DNA of 64,000 nucleotides from JBIIJL01 sp044233795 (lineage in GTDB: Bacteria; Pseudomonadota; Gammaproteobacteria; Legionellales; Legionellaceae): NCBI GenBank assembly GCA_044233795.1, contig JBIIJL010000002.1, positions 19,491 to 83,490 of the forward strand, written 5' to 3'. Below the pieces are notes generated by a model. It did no database searches. It was not told the DNA's origin and saw nothing but the letters and a program-made list of their open reading frames with translations. This document shows, in pieces, positions 1-9,336 of this stretch; the stretch's first letter is position 1, and every line of letters begins with the position of its first letter. The translations under genes were made by a program, and so were the position numbers.

Positions 1-785
1 ACATTACACAATATGGGCTTCATACGGCTAATCATCTAGAAGTTGCAGATGTATTCGCCCAAGGGCAGTTGATCAACAAAGCGGGCCGAGTATCAGGGCC
101 TATGGCCGAAGTGAACCACAATAGCTTGGGGTATCTAACTAAAGAAGATCAGATGGCAATTGCCACCTATCTAAAAACTGTGGTGAGCGAGGAGCCTTTG
201 GGTATTTCACCTTCGACAAACCAGCCATCACTAAAACGCGGCAAACAAGTCTATGTTCATGCTTGTGTAATATGTCACCAAGAAGGCATCATGACTGCCC
301 CTCGAATTGGGAATGGTGCAAATTGGTACATGCGTTTAACGTCAAGTGGGCTAAATGGTTTGTACCGCCATGCAATATATGGATACAACAGCATGCCGGT
401 TAAAGGGGCGTGTGTAACGTGTTCGGATAACGATATCATCGCTTCAGTTGATTATATCCTTGAAAAGTCACTATCTCGCTCCCAATGGTTAGATTTAAAA
501 TCAGGTGGGGCTAAAAAATTCCCATCAAATGGCAAAGACATATACAATGAAAATTGTGCTGCTTGCCATGATGAAGGCAAACTTGGGGCGCCCAAAATTG
601 GAGATAAAATCGCATGGAAGCCTCTAATCGCCCAGAATATTGATGTGCTCGTTGAGAACACAATAAACGGCAAGCACCACCCGAAAAAAGGTAGTTGTGA
701 GCAATGCACGACCGGTGAGGTAATGGATGCGGTGAAGTACATTGTCAGCCGCTCTAAAGCTGAAGGTAATTATTCGCTTTGGTAA
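1..785 (+). CDS. Multi-domain c-type cytochrome (cytochrome c5 type), 5' truncated by window edge
   Basis: Probable periplasmic or membrane-attached electron carrier feeding the adjacent oxidase. The frame is open to the left edge, so the TTG at 69 is not a convincing start and the gene is partial. The visible part holds the tail of one class I cytochrome c domain (GPMAEV supplies a likely Met ligand) and two complete cytochrome c5-like domains, with CVICH at 264-278 and CAACH at 555-569. Both have the c5-family cysteine pair after the sixth-ligand loop (MPVKGACVTC and HPKKGSCEQC). In the last domain a His (678-680) stands where the previous domain has the ligand Met (393-395). It ends 70 bp before coxB, which suggests co-transcription. 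The electron-donor role is inferred from context. Confidence 0.85.
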   Translation, partial: ITQYGLHTANHLEVADVFAQGQLINKAGRVSGPMAEVNHNSLGYLTKEDQMAIATYLKTVVSEEPLGISPSTNQPSLKRGKQVYVHACVICHQEGIMTAPRIGNGANWYMRLTSSGLNGLYRHAIYGYNSMPVKGACVTCSDNDIIASVDYILEKSLSRSQWLDLKSGGAKKFPSNGKDIYNENCAACHDEGKLGAPKIGDKIAWKPLIAQNIDVLVENTINGKHHPKKGSCEQCTTGEVMDAVKYIVSRSKAEGNYSLW

Positions 786-855
786 GTCTCAAAGGGCTTT
801 TATTCGTAGGGTCAACACGAGCTTTCAATAGCTACAGAATGAGGTGAGAACGGGG

Positions 856-2061
856 ATGTTTAACAAGTTAAATGCCGGCAAGATGGCAGCGTTGCTTTTA
901 ATGTTACTGTCAACTGGCCGGGCTCTAGCAGCGGCCGATGGCTGGCAAATGAATATGTACAGAGGCGTGACGCCTTTGAGCAAAGACATGTATGATTTGC
1001 ACATGGTTGCTATTGTTATCTGTGCTGTTATTGGCGTTGTGGTTTTTGGTGTAATGTTCTATGCGCTTTTCCATCACCGAAAATCTAAAGGTCATACACC
1101 GGCTACTTTTCATACCAATACCCGCTTAGAGCTTATCTGGACTTTGATACCGTTTCTGATTCTTGTTGGGTTGGCTATTCCTGCAACTAAGGTTTTAGTG
1201 CGTCTTGAAGACAGTTCGCAATCTGATGTAACCATTAAGGTCGTTGGGTATCAGTGGAAATGGCAATACCAGTATTTAGATCAGGGTATTAGTTTTTTTA
1301 GCAATTTATCTACACCCTATGCACAAATTCATAATCAACAACCCAAGGGTGAGTGGTATCTCTTGGAGGTTGATAACCCACTGGTTTTGCCCATCAACAA
1401 GAAGATTCGGTTTATCGTGACCTCTAATGACGTGATTCACTCATGGTGGGTACCAGAACTGGGAGTGAAGCGCGATGCTATACCAGGATTTATGCATGAG
1501 TCATGGGCGCGCATTGAAAAGCCAGGGATCTACCGCGGACAGTGTACTGAGCTCTGTGGTATCAATCACGGGTTTATGCCCATTGTGGTAAAGGCGGTTA
1601 CCGAAGATGAGTTTAAGGCCTGGGTGAGTACTCAAGTAAAAGCGGAAGATAAATACGATTTAACTGAAGCAAAAGTTGCCGACCAAAGAACGCTAACTCG
1701 ACAAGAATTGATGACACTTGGCAAGGACAAATATGAATTAATATGTTCTGCTTGCCATCAAGCTAATGGCAAAGGGCTCCCTCCGTTATATCCTGGGCTT
1801 AAAAATAGTTCTGTTTCTATTGGGAATCCAATATCAAGACATATTGGACTTATTTTGAATGGCGTTCCTGGTTCTGCAATGCAGAGCTATAAAGATCAGC
1901 TTACGGATGACGAGATTGCTGCTATCACCACTTATGAGCGAAATGCGTGGGGAAATAATACCAACGATGAAGTCCAACCAAGAGATGTAGCCCTTGTTCG
2001 GGCACAAGAAATACAGCAGCCCACCGTGGTGAAGAAAGCTAATGTTGGAGGTTTTAGATGA
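856..2061 (+). CDS. coxB: Cytochrome c oxidase subunit II with fused C-terminal cytochrome c domain
   Basis: Accepts electrons from cytochrome c through CuA and passes them to subunit I. I chose ATG 856 because GAGGTG lies 9 bases upstream; an in-frame GTG at 844 has no ribosome site. Signal peptide at residues 1-26 (ends RALAAA), two membrane helices near 47-70 and 93-112, then the CuA cupredoxin domain with His195, Cys230, Cys234, His238 and Met241 (CTELCGINHGFM). A heme c motif CSACH at 297-301 makes this a caa3-like subunit II. 401 residues. The stop overlaps the coxA start by 4 bases (ATGA), indicating translational coupling. The heme c domain fits with the upstream c5-type cytochrome forming one electron wire. 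Confidence 0.95.
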   Translation: MFNKLNAGKMAALLLMLLSTGRALAAADGWQMNMYRGVTPLSKDMYDLHMVAIVICAVIGVVVFGVMFYALFHHRKSKGHTPATFHTNTRLELIWTLIPFLILVGLAIPATKVLVRLEDSSQSDVTIKVVGYQWKWQYQYLDQGISFFSNLSTPYAQIHNQQPKGEWYLLEVDNPLVLPINKKIRFIVTSNDVIHSWWVPELGVKRDAIPGFMHESWARIEKPGIYRGQCTELCGINHGFMPIVVKAVTEDEFKAWVSTQVKAEDKYDLTEAKVADQRTLTRQELMTLGKDKYELICSACHQANGKGLPPLYPGLKNSSVSIGNPISRHIGLILNGVPGSAMQSYKDQLTDDEIAAITTYERNAWGNNTNDEVQPRDVALVRAQEIQQPTVVKKANVGGFR

Positions 2062-3659
2062 GTTATGTGTCAACACATGAGGCAGGTCATGAGGATCATG
2101 GGCCAGAGCAAGGTAAAGGGTTTATTGGTTTTATCAAGCGTTGGCTGTTTACGACCAATCACAAGGATATAGGCACCTTATATCTTTGGCTTGCGATGTT
2201 CAGTTTTTTTGTGGCTGGGGCAATGGCTTTGGTGATTAGAGCAGAGTTATTTCAGCCGGGGCACCGTTTTGTTGATCCAAATTTCTTTAATCAAATGACT
2301 ACATTTCACGGTCTCATTATGCTTTTCGGTGTAGTGATGCCAGCTTTTACAGGTATGGCAAATTGGCAGATTCCAATGATGATCGGTGCCCCAGATATGG
2401 CCTTGCCACGACTCAATAATTGGAGTTTTTGGATTCTTCCTTTTGCATTTGGGTTATTGGGGTCTACGTTATTTCACCACGGAGGTGGACCTAATTTTGG
2501 ATGGACGATGTATGCACCCTTGTCGACCAAGTATGCGCCACCGAGTACTGATTTCATGATTTTTTCAGTTCATATGATGGGATTGTCATCCATCATGGGC
2601 TCTATCAACATTATTGCAACTATTCTCAATCTACGCGCTCCGGGCATGACGATGATGAAAATGCCAGTTTTCGTTTGGACGTGGCTTGTTACAGCTTTTC
2701 TTTTGATTGCCATCATGCCAGTTTTGGCCGGCGCGGTCACAATGATGTTAGCAGACCGACATTTTGGTACAAGCTTCTTTGAGGCAGCGGGTGGGGGTGA
2801 TCCTATTCTCTTCCAACACGTTTTTTGGTTTTTTGGGCACCCTGAAGTTTACGTTCTCATCATGCCAGCGTTTGGCGTTATCTCTGAAATTATTCCAACG
2901 TTTAGCCGAAAACCACTGTTTGGCTATCATTTTATGGTTTATGCCATTATCGCCATCGCTTTTCTGTCGTTTATTGTATGGGTTCATCATATGTTCACGA
3001 CGGGGGTACCTCTGGGTGCTGAATTATTTTTTATGTATACAACCATGTTGATTGCTGTGCCTACGGGAATAAAAGTATTCAACTGGGTAGGTACGATGTT
3101 TAAGGGCGCGATGACGTTCGAAACACCCATGCTTTTTGCGGTGGCATTTGTGTTTCTTTTTACCATAGGAGGTTTTACTGGACTGATGCTCGCATTGGTG
3201 CCTGCAGATTATCAATACCAAGATACATATTTTGTAGTTGGCCATTTTCACTATGTTTTGGTGCCAGGAGTTATTTTTTCCCTTATGGCTGCAACCTACT
3301 ACTGGTTGCCAAAATGGACAGGTCATATGTATAACGAGACACTGGGTAAATGGCATTTCTGGTTGTCAGTGATATCTGTGAATATTGCATTTTTCCCCAT
3401 GCATTTTTTAGGCCTAGCTGGGATGCCAAGGCGGGTTCCTGATTATGCATTGCAATTTACTAATTTTAATATGATCTCATCGGTTGGTGCTTTTATTTTT
3501 GGATTTTCTCAACTGTTGTTTTTATACAATGTAATTACAACAATTCGTCATGGCAAAAAAGTTGGGGCTAAAGTATGGGAAGGGGCTCATGGTCTTGAAT
3601 GGACCCTGCCATCTCCACCACCCTACCATACTTTCGCTACACCACCTGTTATTCATTAA
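2058..3659 (+). CDS. coxA: Cytochrome c oxidase subunit I (heme-copper, A-type)
   Basis: Catalytic subunit of the terminal oxidase; reduces O2 and pumps protons in the inner membrane. 533 residues, normal length, twelve or so membrane helices. The ligands can be read directly: His84 (TTFHG, heme a), His261 and cross-linking Tyr265 in GHPEVY (CuB, with Glu263 of the proton path), His310-His311 (CuB), His396 and His398 in VGHFHY (heme a3 and heme a). This motif set is that of the A family. The gene begins inside the coxB stop and ctaG starts one base after its own stop, so the block is one tightly packed operon. Confidence 0.97.
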   Translation: MSYVSTHEAGHEDHGPEQGKGFIGFIKRWLFTTNHKDIGTLYLWLAMFSFFVAGAMALVIRAELFQPGHRFVDPNFFNQMTTFHGLIMLFGVVMPAFTGMANWQIPMMIGAPDMALPRLNNWSFWILPFAFGLLGSTLFHHGGGPNFGWTMYAPLSTKYAPPSTDFMIFSVHMMGLSSIMGSINIIATILNLRAPGMTMMKMPVFVWTWLVTAFLLIAIMPVLAGAVTMMLADRHFGTSFFEAAGGGDPILFQHVFWFFGHPEVYVLIMPAFGVISEIIPTFSRKPLFGYHFMVYAIIAIAFLSFIVWVHHMFTTGVPLGAELFFMYTTMLIAVPTGIKVFNWVGTMFKGAMTFETPMLFAVAFVFLFTIGGFTGLMLALVPADYQYQDTYFVVGHFHYVLVPGVIFSLMAATYYWLPKWTGHMYNETLGKWHFWLSVISVNIAFFPMHFLGLAGMPRRVPDYALQFTNFNMISSVGAFIFGFSQLLFLYNVITTIRHGKKVGAKVWEGAHGLEWTLPSPPPYHTFATPPVIH

Positions 3660-3660
3660 G

Positions 3661-4212
3661 ATGGCTTCAAAAGAGGGCGGTATACGTCATACTAGGTTGG
3701 TTGCTATTTTGCTGGGTATTGTTTTGGGTATGTTTGCTTTTGGTTTTGCTTTGGTGCCCATTTATAACAGCCTATGTAAAGCGCTCGGCATTAACGGTAA
3801 AACCAATGATAAGTCGATTGCCTACGATGTAAAAAATGCCAAAATTGAAATTAATCGTGAGGTGTTGGTAGAGTTTGTGGCGACAAACCAAGGTGGAGTG
3901 CCGTGGAAATTTTATCCAAGAGTAAAAAAATTGCTGATACACCCAGGGGAGATTGCAAAACTTTCGTTCTATGCGGAAAATACCACGGGCAAGCCCATGA
4001 CGGTTCAGGCTATCCCAAGTGTTACACCTGGCATAGCAGCAAAGTATTTGAAGAAGACTGAGTGTTTTTGTTTCACTCAGCAAACCTTGAATGGACACGA
4101 GGCAATGGATATGCCATTGCTGTTTCATCTCGATACAGATTTGCCCGCTAACGTGAAAACCATCACATTGGCGTACGCACTCTTCGATGTTACAGATAGA
4201 GTTCGTCGATAA
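3661..4212 (+). CDS. ctaG: Cytochrome c oxidase assembly protein CtaG (Cox11 family)
   Basis: Copper chaperone that delivers copper to the CuB site of subunit I. 183 residues from the ATG one base after the coxA stop. One N-terminal membrane anchor (about residues 12-35) is followed by an Ig-like periplasmic domain with the family copper motif CFCF (Cys135, Cys137) and a further Cys39 just after the anchor. The position between coxA and coxC matches many proteobacterial cox operons. A longer upstream frame from 3550 overlaps coxA and is not the start. Confidence 0.93.
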   Translation: MASKEGGIRHTRLVAILLGIVLGMFAFGFALVPIYNSLCKALGINGKTNDKSIAYDVKNAKIEINREVLVEFVATNQGGVPWKFYPRVKKLLIHPGEIAKLSFYAENTTGKPMTVQAIPSVTPGIAAKYLKKTECFCFTQQTLNGHEAMDMPLLFHLDTDLPANVKTITLAYALFDVTDRVRR

Positions 4213-4232
4213 AGCACTAGGAGAATTAATTA

Positions 4233-5102
4233 ATGAGCGCGCATGGTACCTATTATATTCCTAAGCCAAGTCATTGGCCTTTGGTTGCCTCAACGGGGTT
4301 GACGACGATGTTGGTGGGGGCAGGCTCCTGGCTTCATACTGATTGGTATGGTCCTTATGTTTTTACCTTAGGATTTTCTATTCTTGTCTTTATGATGTTT
4401 GGCTGGTTTGGTCAGGTTATCTATGAGAATCAAAAGGGGGTTTACGATCACCAAGTGGATCGTTCCTTTCGTTGGGGAATGTGCTGGTTTATATTTTCTG
4501 AGGTATTCTTTTTTGGTGGATTTTTTGGCGCACTCTTTTTTGCACGTCTTTGGTCGGTGCCGCTGTTAAGTGGTGAAATGCACCCAATCACTCATGTAAC
4601 GCTTTGGCCAAATTTTGAAGGTACATGGCCACTTTTGTCCAATCCCAACAATCAATTGTATGTCGGTGCTCGTGAAGGTATGGGTGCCTGGGGATTGGCT
4701 GCATTGAACACTTTGGTGTTGCTAACCTCTGGCGTAACTGTGACATGGGCTCATTGGGCACTAAAACTTAATAAGCGTCGACAACTGGCGGTGGGCCTTG
4801 CTTGCACTGCGGGTCTTGGTGTGCTGTTTTTGATGTTACAAGCACATGAATATTATGATGCTTATACTAAAATGAATTTAACTCTCGATGCCGGTATATA
4901 TGGCACAACTTTCTTCATGTTGACAGGGTTCCATGGTTTGCATGTGACTATTGGTACTATTATGTTGATTGTCATTTTAGTGCGATGCATACGAGGGCAT
5001 TTTACTCCAGAGCGGCACTTCGCTTTTGAAGCGGCGGCTTGGTATTGGCACTTTGTTGATGTGGTTTGGTTGTTCTTGTTTATTTTTGTGTATTGGTTAT
5101 AG
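4233..5102 (+). CDS. coxC: Cytochrome c oxidase subunit III
   Basis: Structural subunit III of the aa3 oxidase, 289 residues, with about seven membrane helices. Typical motifs are FSEVFFFGGFFGALFF in the third helix and HFVDVVWLFLFIFVYWL at the C terminus. Ribosome site AGGAG lies at 4219-4223, nine bases before the ATG. It closes the cox operon. No subunit IV gene and no ctaA, ctaB or surf1 gene follows, which is unusual but common enough in Legionellales that these can be elsewhere. Two bases after the stop begins one end of the dispersed repeat family (5104-5124). Confidence 0.96.
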   Translation: MSAHGTYYIPKPSHWPLVASTGLTTMLVGAGSWLHTDWYGPYVFTLGFSILVFMMFGWFGQVIYENQKGVYDHQVDRSFRWGMCWFIFSEVFFFGGFFGALFFARLWSVPLLSGEMHPITHVTLWPNFEGTWPLLSNPNNQLYVGAREGMGAWGLAALNTLVLLTSGVTVTWAHWALKLNKRRQLAVGLACTAGLGVLFLMLQAHEYYDAYTKMNLTLDAGIYGTTFFMLTGFHGLHVTIGTIMLIVILVRCIRGHFTPERHFAFEAAAWYWHFVDVVWLFLFIFVYWL

Positions 5103-5103
5103 C

Positions 5104-5124
5104 GCGTGTTGATAATTGCTCCCA
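5104..5124. repeat. Dispersed repeat family, single-end copy (copy 1)
   Basis: The 21 bases here match the repeat end at 38077-38097 with one difference (GTGTTGATAATTGCTCCCA against GTGTTGACAATTGCTCCCA). No matching second end is recognisable before ubiE, so this looks like a solo end or decayed copy. It starts two bases after the coxC stop codon. Confidence 0.55.
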
Positions 5125-5210
5125 AAGTCTTTCATCCCTAAAGTTTTTCATTGGGATAAATTAAATTTATCGGGTAACATGAGATTTCATCTATTTTAGA
5201 ATGATGCATA

Positions 5211-5963
5211 ATGCAAAGAGAGCAAGAAACCACCCATTTTGGATTTCAAACGGTCGACTTGGACGAGAAGCAAAAAAAAGTCGGAGCTGTATTTGAGTCT
5301 GTTGCTAAAAATTATGACTTAATGAATGATCTTATGTCTTTCGGGGTGCACCGTCTCTGGAAGCGTTTTGCTGTGTTGCGTAGTTCGGTTAGAGAAGGGG
5401 ACTGCGTGCTTGATCTTGCGGGGGGGAGTGGTGATCTCACGCGTCTTTTGAGTAAAAAAGTTGGACTAACAGGGCATGTCGTCCTCGCTGATATCAATCC
5501 TGCTATGCTTGCGGTGGGCCGTGATAGGCTCCTTGATGAGGGTTTTTGCAATAATATCCATTTTGTAGAGGCAAATGCTGAGTACTTGCCATTTAATGCA
5601 AATCAGTTTGACTGCATCACCATGGCATTTGGACTTCGGAATGTCACGGACAAATCGCGGGCACTATCTTCGATGTACCATGTCTTAAAGCCAGGTGGAC
5701 GGCTCTTGGTTCTTGAGTTTTCTTGCCCCACGATCGACACCTTAAAGCCTTTTTATGATTGGTATTCATTTAAGGTTTTGCCAAAACTTGGCAAATTGTT
5801 TGCTCAAGATGGAGATAGTTATCAATATCTTGCGGAATCAATACGCATGCATCCAGCACAAGAAGAGTTGAAGATTATGATAGAGCAGGCAGGTTTTGAA
5901 GACTGTCATTACCTAAACTTAAGTGGTGGAATTGTGGCTATACACACGGCATATAAATACTGA
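5211..5963 (+). CDS. ubiE: Ubiquinone/menaquinone C-methyltransferase UbiE
   Basis: SAM-dependent C-methylation of the benzoquinol ring in ubiquinone synthesis (and of demethylmenaquinol where present). 250 residues. The N-terminal THFGFQTV and [18 protein letters not shown] segments are family hallmarks, and motif I of the SAM fold reads [12 protein letters not shown]. Transcribed with ubiJ (start 7 bases after this stop) and ubiB, the canonical gammaproteobacterial ubiEJB order. Confidence 0.97.
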   Translation: MQREQETTHFGFQTVDLDEKQKKVGAVFESVAKNYDLMNDLMSFGVHRLWKRFAVLRSSVREGDCVLDLAGGSGDLTRLLSKKVGLTGHVVLADINPAMLAVGRDRLLDEGFCNNIHFVEANAEYLPFNANQFDCITMAFGLRNVTDKSRALSSMYHVLKPGGRLLVLEFSCPTIDTLKPFYDWYSFKVLPKLGKLFAQDGDSYQYLAESIRMHPAQEELKIMIEQAGFEDCHYLNLSGGIVAIHTAYKY

Positions 5964-5970
5964 GCGCAAT

Positions 5971-6579
5971 ATGATAAAAAAATACTCTTTTCTTGTTCTG
6001 CAAAAAGCAATTAACAAAGCACTTACTCTAGATGATACGATGCATCATAAACTTGTATCGCTTGATGGGAAAGTATTAGAAATAATTGTTATGCCAATCA
6101 ATGTCCATTTTTTTATACGTTTTGCAGAAGGCGCTGTCTATTTGATGGATAAATCTGAAGGCCTAGCCGATGCGACGCTTCAAAGTCATCCACTGGGCTT
6201 TTTAAAATTGAGCCTGTTACCATCCACCAAGGTGCGGGCACTATTTAATGATAGTGTTACGATTACTGGTGATGTTGAGTTGGGTCAGCGAGTGAAAGCC
6301 ATTGTTGATGGGCTTGATATTGATTGGGAAGGACATTTGGCTCGATTAACCGGGGATGTTGTAGCTTATAAGTTGGGATCTCTTGTGCGTCGAAGCTTCG
6401 CATTTCAACAACAGTGTTCTGAGTCTTTACAGCAAAATATAACTGAATTTTTGCAAGAAGAGGTGCGCCTTTTTCCTCCTAGAGATGAGCTAGAGGATTT
6501 TTTCAAGGATATTGATGATATCTCACTTCGTGTTGAGCGATTGGAGGCTCGTATGAACCAACAATTACCGGTAACTTAA
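5971..6579 (+). CDS. ubiJ: Ubiquinone biosynthesis accessory factor UbiJ (SCP2 domain)
   Basis: Lipid-binding accessory protein of the soluble Ubi complex. I chose ATG 5971, which gives 202 residues and starts just after ubiE; a longer frame from 5923 overlaps ubiE and is unlikely. The N-terminal half fits the SCP2 sterol-carrier fold in position and length, and the C terminus (RDELEDFFKDIDDISLRVERLEARM) is the helical tail with heptad pattern seen in UbiJ. Its place between ubiE and ubiB supports the call more strongly than sequence motifs do. Confidence 0.88.
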   Translation: MIKKYSFLVLQKAINKALTLDDTMHHKLVSLDGKVLEIIVMPINVHFFIRFAEGAVYLMDKSEGLADATLQSHPLGFLKLSLLPSTKVRALFNDSVTITGDVELGQRVKAIVDGLDIDWEGHLARLTGDVVAYKLGSLVRRSFAFQQQCSESLQQNITEFLQEEVRLFPPRDELEDFFKDIDDISLRVERLEARMNQQLPVT

Positions 6580-6581
6580 AG

Positions 6582-8222
6582 ATGCGGCAAATAAAAAAAA
6601 TACTACGTTTGCTTCAAATTAATTATGTTTTAGCAAAGCACGGACTAGATCAATTGATTGTATCTTTAAGACTATTTAGGCCTTTGAGGTTCTTGGTGTA
6701 TTTTAACCCTTGGAATTGGTTTAGAGATGAGCGAGTTTCCCGCGGAATAGCTTTGCGTAAGGCTTTGGAAGAATTAGGCCCTATTTTTATCAAATTTGGG
6801 CAGGCTTTGTCTACGCGTCCTGACGTAATTCCGGCAGACATTGCGATTGAGCTTTGTAAGCTACAAGATAATGTCCCCAAATTTCCCAAGGAAGTTGCCT
6901 TAGCTATTGTTGAACAAGCTTTTGGTCACAAGGTGACAGAAATTTTCGCAGAGTTTGAGGAAGAGGCTTTAGCTTCTGCCTCGATTGCACAGGTGCATGC
7001 AGCTAGGCTAAAAAGTGGCGAAGATGTAGTGGTGAAAATTCTGCGACCAAATATGCGGAGGGTGATTGAACAAGATTTAGCAATCTTATATACGATAGCT
7101 GGTTTAGCTGAAAGATACTGGCCATTGAGCCGACGTTTTAAGCCTAAAGAAATTGTTGAAGAATTTGAACACAGCTTATTTGATGAGCTTAATTTGCAAC
7201 GTGAGGCTGCTAATGCGGGACAGTTGCGTCGAAATTTCAATCATTCACCACTCCTTTATATACCGGTGATTTATTGGGATTATGTTCGAGAAAATGTGCT
7301 TGTGATGGAACGAATTTATGGAATTCCTGTTTCTGATGTGGCACGTCTTAATGCTCATGGCATTAATATCAAAAAATTAGCTGAACGTGGTTTAGAGATT
7401 TTTTTTACCCAAGTTTTTAGAGATTGTTTTTTCCATGCTGACATGCATCCAGGGAATATTTTTGTCTCACCAAATCACCCCGAAGAACCGCAATATATTT
7501 GTGTTGATTTTGGTATTATCGGCACTCTAAATGATAATGATAAACGCTATCTTGCAGAAAATCTCATGGCTTTTTTTAATCATGATTATCGGCGAGTAGC
7601 TGAACTGCATATCGAATCGGGCTGGGTTGCGCGAACAACCCGTGTTGAGGAGTTTGAGAGTGCAATACGCACGGTTTGTGAGCCTATTTTTGAAAGGCCG
7701 CTGAAGGATATTTCTTTTGCTATGCTGATATTGCAATTATTCCAAGTCGCACGGCGTTTTGAGATGCTGGTCCAGCCACAATTGGTGCTCTTACAGAAAA
7801 CGCTTCTGGCTGTTGAAGGCCTTGGCAGGCAATTATATCCTGAGCTTGATTTATGGGCAACGGCCAAACCATTTATGGAAAAGTGGTTGCGTGAACAAAT
7901 TGGACCAAAGGCTTTTATGAGGCATTTGCGAGCCAATATCCCTTTTTTAGTGGAACAATTGCCCTATCTTCCTCGTCTATTTAATGATGTATTGTTGATG
8001 GTTAAGGACCAGCAATATGCCATGGAGCAGGAGGGCAGACAGATCAAATCAAAAGTACTTCAGCGTAGGAGCTGGTATAAGGGTTTAGGCATAGGGATTT
8101 TTTCTGTGATGATCTTTTTTTTAGCGGCATCGGGTTATCATTGGGTTAAGCATGAGCATTTAGTTGTTATTGCTTGGGTGTTGTCTTTTGCAGGGGTGAG
8201 TCTTGCATTTGCTGCTCGATAA
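6582..8222 (+). CDS. ubiB: UbiB, atypical protein kinase-like ATPase for ubiquinone synthesis
   Basis: ABC1/COQ8-family ATPase needed for ubiquinone production. 546 residues. The KxGQ motif is present (IKFGQALSTRPDVIP), as are the alanine-rich loop replacement (ASASIAQVHAA), the catalytic loop HADMHPGNIFV and the metal-binding VDFGIIG. Two hydrophobic helices at the extreme C terminus anchor it to the inner membrane. The start is two bases after the ubiJ stop. It is the last gene of the ubi operon and is followed by a copy of the dispersed repeat. Confidence 0.96.
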   Translation: MRQIKKILRLLQINYVLAKHGLDQLIVSLRLFRPLRFLVYFNPWNWFRDERVSRGIALRKALEELGPIFIKFGQALSTRPDVIPADIAIELCKLQDNVPKFPKEVALAIVEQAFGHKVTEIFAEFEEEALASASIAQVHAARLKSGEDVVVKILRPNMRRVIEQDLAILYTIAGLAERYWPLSRRFKPKEIVEEFEHSLFDELNLQREAANAGQLRRNFNHSPLLYIPVIYWDYVRENVLVMERIYGIPVSDVARLNAHGINIKKLAERGLEIFFTQVFRDCFFHADMHPGNIFVSPNHPEEPQYICVDFGIIGTLNDNDKRYLAENLMAFFNHDYRRVAELHIESGWVARTTRVEEFESAIRTVCEPIFERPLKDISFAMLILQLFQVARRFEMLVQPQLVLLQKTLLAVEGLGRQLYPELDLWATAKPFMEKWLREQIGPKAFMRHLRANIPFLVEQLPYLPRLFNDVLLMVKDQQYAMEQEGRQIKSKVLQRRSWYKGLGIGIFSVMIFFLAASGYHWVKHEHLVVIAWVLSFAGVSLAFAAR

Positions 8223-8250
8223 TACTCTCTTGCTGGCCTATCATTTTGAG

Positions 8251-8352
8251 TCGCGGCTTGTCCGCCTCATTCAGGAGATGTCTCAATACCGTGGACAAGC
8301 CACGGAACGTGTGCGCTTTAAAACATTTTCAAAGCGAATGGCCAACACGCTC
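8251..8352. repeat. Dispersed repeat family (copy 2) in the 414-bp gap after ubiB
   Basis: The gap 8223-8636 holds no credible gene. Its first part contains this copy, which aligns over about 95 bp with the copy at 52771-52905 in the same orientation: CGGCTTGTCCGC, a central CCGTGG/CCACGG hairpin, a run like GCACTTTAGAGCATTTT, and a right end GGCCAACACGC. The left end is missing or diverged. The rest of the gap (8353-8636) is AT-rich and should hold the promoter of the next gene, but no clear hexamers were seen. Confidence 0.7.
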
Positions 8353-8636
8353 TAGATTATTGTCTGACTCGTAAATATCAGGCACGTTACCTAGATTTAA
8401 GCATCGTCAGTAGACATCATTGAAATCTCACATTTAATAAATACCCGAGTATTTTGTTTTTTTGGACCATATTTTTAAATCAAGACACTGCGTTGTGTCG
8501 CCATAGTGAAATATAACTCTTCCATTAAAGTGATTAACAATGCTAAAATAGAGGCAGTTAGTGCAAAAATTCTCAGAAAATGCCATACTTTATGATAAGA
8601 GTGGTGGTCATGAAATGATAAATCCAGGGGGAGACG

Positions 8637-9242
8637 ATGCCAGACAAAGATGATATTCAAAAGCAGAGAGAAGAGGGTTTGTTAGCCGAGGCTTTGCAAA
8701 AACAAGAGCGGATGAAGTTAGAGGCTGCAGGACTTAGTGTAATGGGTAAAAAGATGGTGACTGAAGAGACAGTAGCTAAATTTATTGTCGATCCTTCGGG
8801 AATTGATTGGGAAGCTGTGCGTAAAGCATACAAAGCTGCTTACGGCGAGGACCTAAAAAATGGAGATACTCTAGCGTTTGGATCGCGCGGTGCAGCATTA
8901 ACCTTTTTTGCAGACCTTGCAAAAAAAGGGTTATCGTTTTTAGCTGAAGAGATGATTCATGGGCTAAGAAATGGGTTCCATGTCTTTTCTTATGGAAGCG
9001 GTAAGTTCTATTCAGGAACGCTAGATGTAATTAAAGAAGCATTAGAGATGGATTTGAAACAAGCGCCTGAAAATAAAAAACTGCAAGCTGCTCTTGGCAT
9101 GATAACTGAGCTAAATTTGAAAAAAGTTCCAGAGTTAGCTCAGTCTGGGATATCCTCTAGTGAACTTCGTGACGCTCTGAAGGAGCATCGTGATAGAGAG
9201 GAACCGGAAGGTAGCTCAAGGCCTACACCACCTGTTCGCTAG
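8637..9242 (+). CDS. Hypothetical soluble protein, effector-like
   Basis: 201 residues, not recognised. ATG 8637 is preceded by a strong ribosome site (AGGGGGAG, 8626-8633). No signal peptide or membrane helix. The N terminus is charged and helical (residues 1-40), a central part carries a glycine-rich stretch (HGLRNGFHVFSYGSGKFYSG), and the C terminus is polar with an acidic patch followed by Ser/Thr/Pro and a final Arg (REEPEGSSRPTPPVR). That tail resembles the E-block style of Dot/Icm translocation signals, but this is inference. A perfect hairpin ends the unit and another unknown gene follows. Confidence 0.75.
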   Translation: MPDKDDIQKQREEGLLAEALQKQERMKLEAAGLSVMGKKMVTEETVAKFIVDPSGIDWEAVRKAYKAAYGEDLKNGDTLAFGSRGAALTFFADLAKKGLSFLAEEMIHGLRNGFHVFSYGSGKFYSGTLDVIKEALEMDLKQAPENKKLQAALGMITELNLKKVPELAQSGISSSELRDALKEHRDREEPEGSSRPTPPVR

Positions 9243-9257
9243 CAGGTAAAATAATAC

Positions 9258-9300
9258 ATTAAAGATCAATAGGGGTGCTGAGCCCCTATTGATCTTTAAT
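9258..9300 (+). terminator. Perfect 18-bp inverted repeat, probable bidirectional-type terminator
   Basis: Arms 9258-9275 and 9283-9300 are perfectly complementary (ATTAAAGATCAATAGGGG and its reverse complement) around a 7-base loop TGCTGAG. No long T-run follows, though the distal arm ends in CTTTAAT. It lies 15 bases after the stop of the 8637 gene and 36 bases before the next start, so termination, mRNA stabilisation or a protein site are all possible. Confidence 0.65.
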
Positions 9301-9336
9301 ATTGCGATCTATTTAAAAATACTTTAAGAGAAAAAT

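Noticed and set aside
8475..8660. 61-codon hydrophobic minus-strand frame
   Set aside because: Overlaps the start and ribosome site of the 8637 gene, with no ribosome site of its own.
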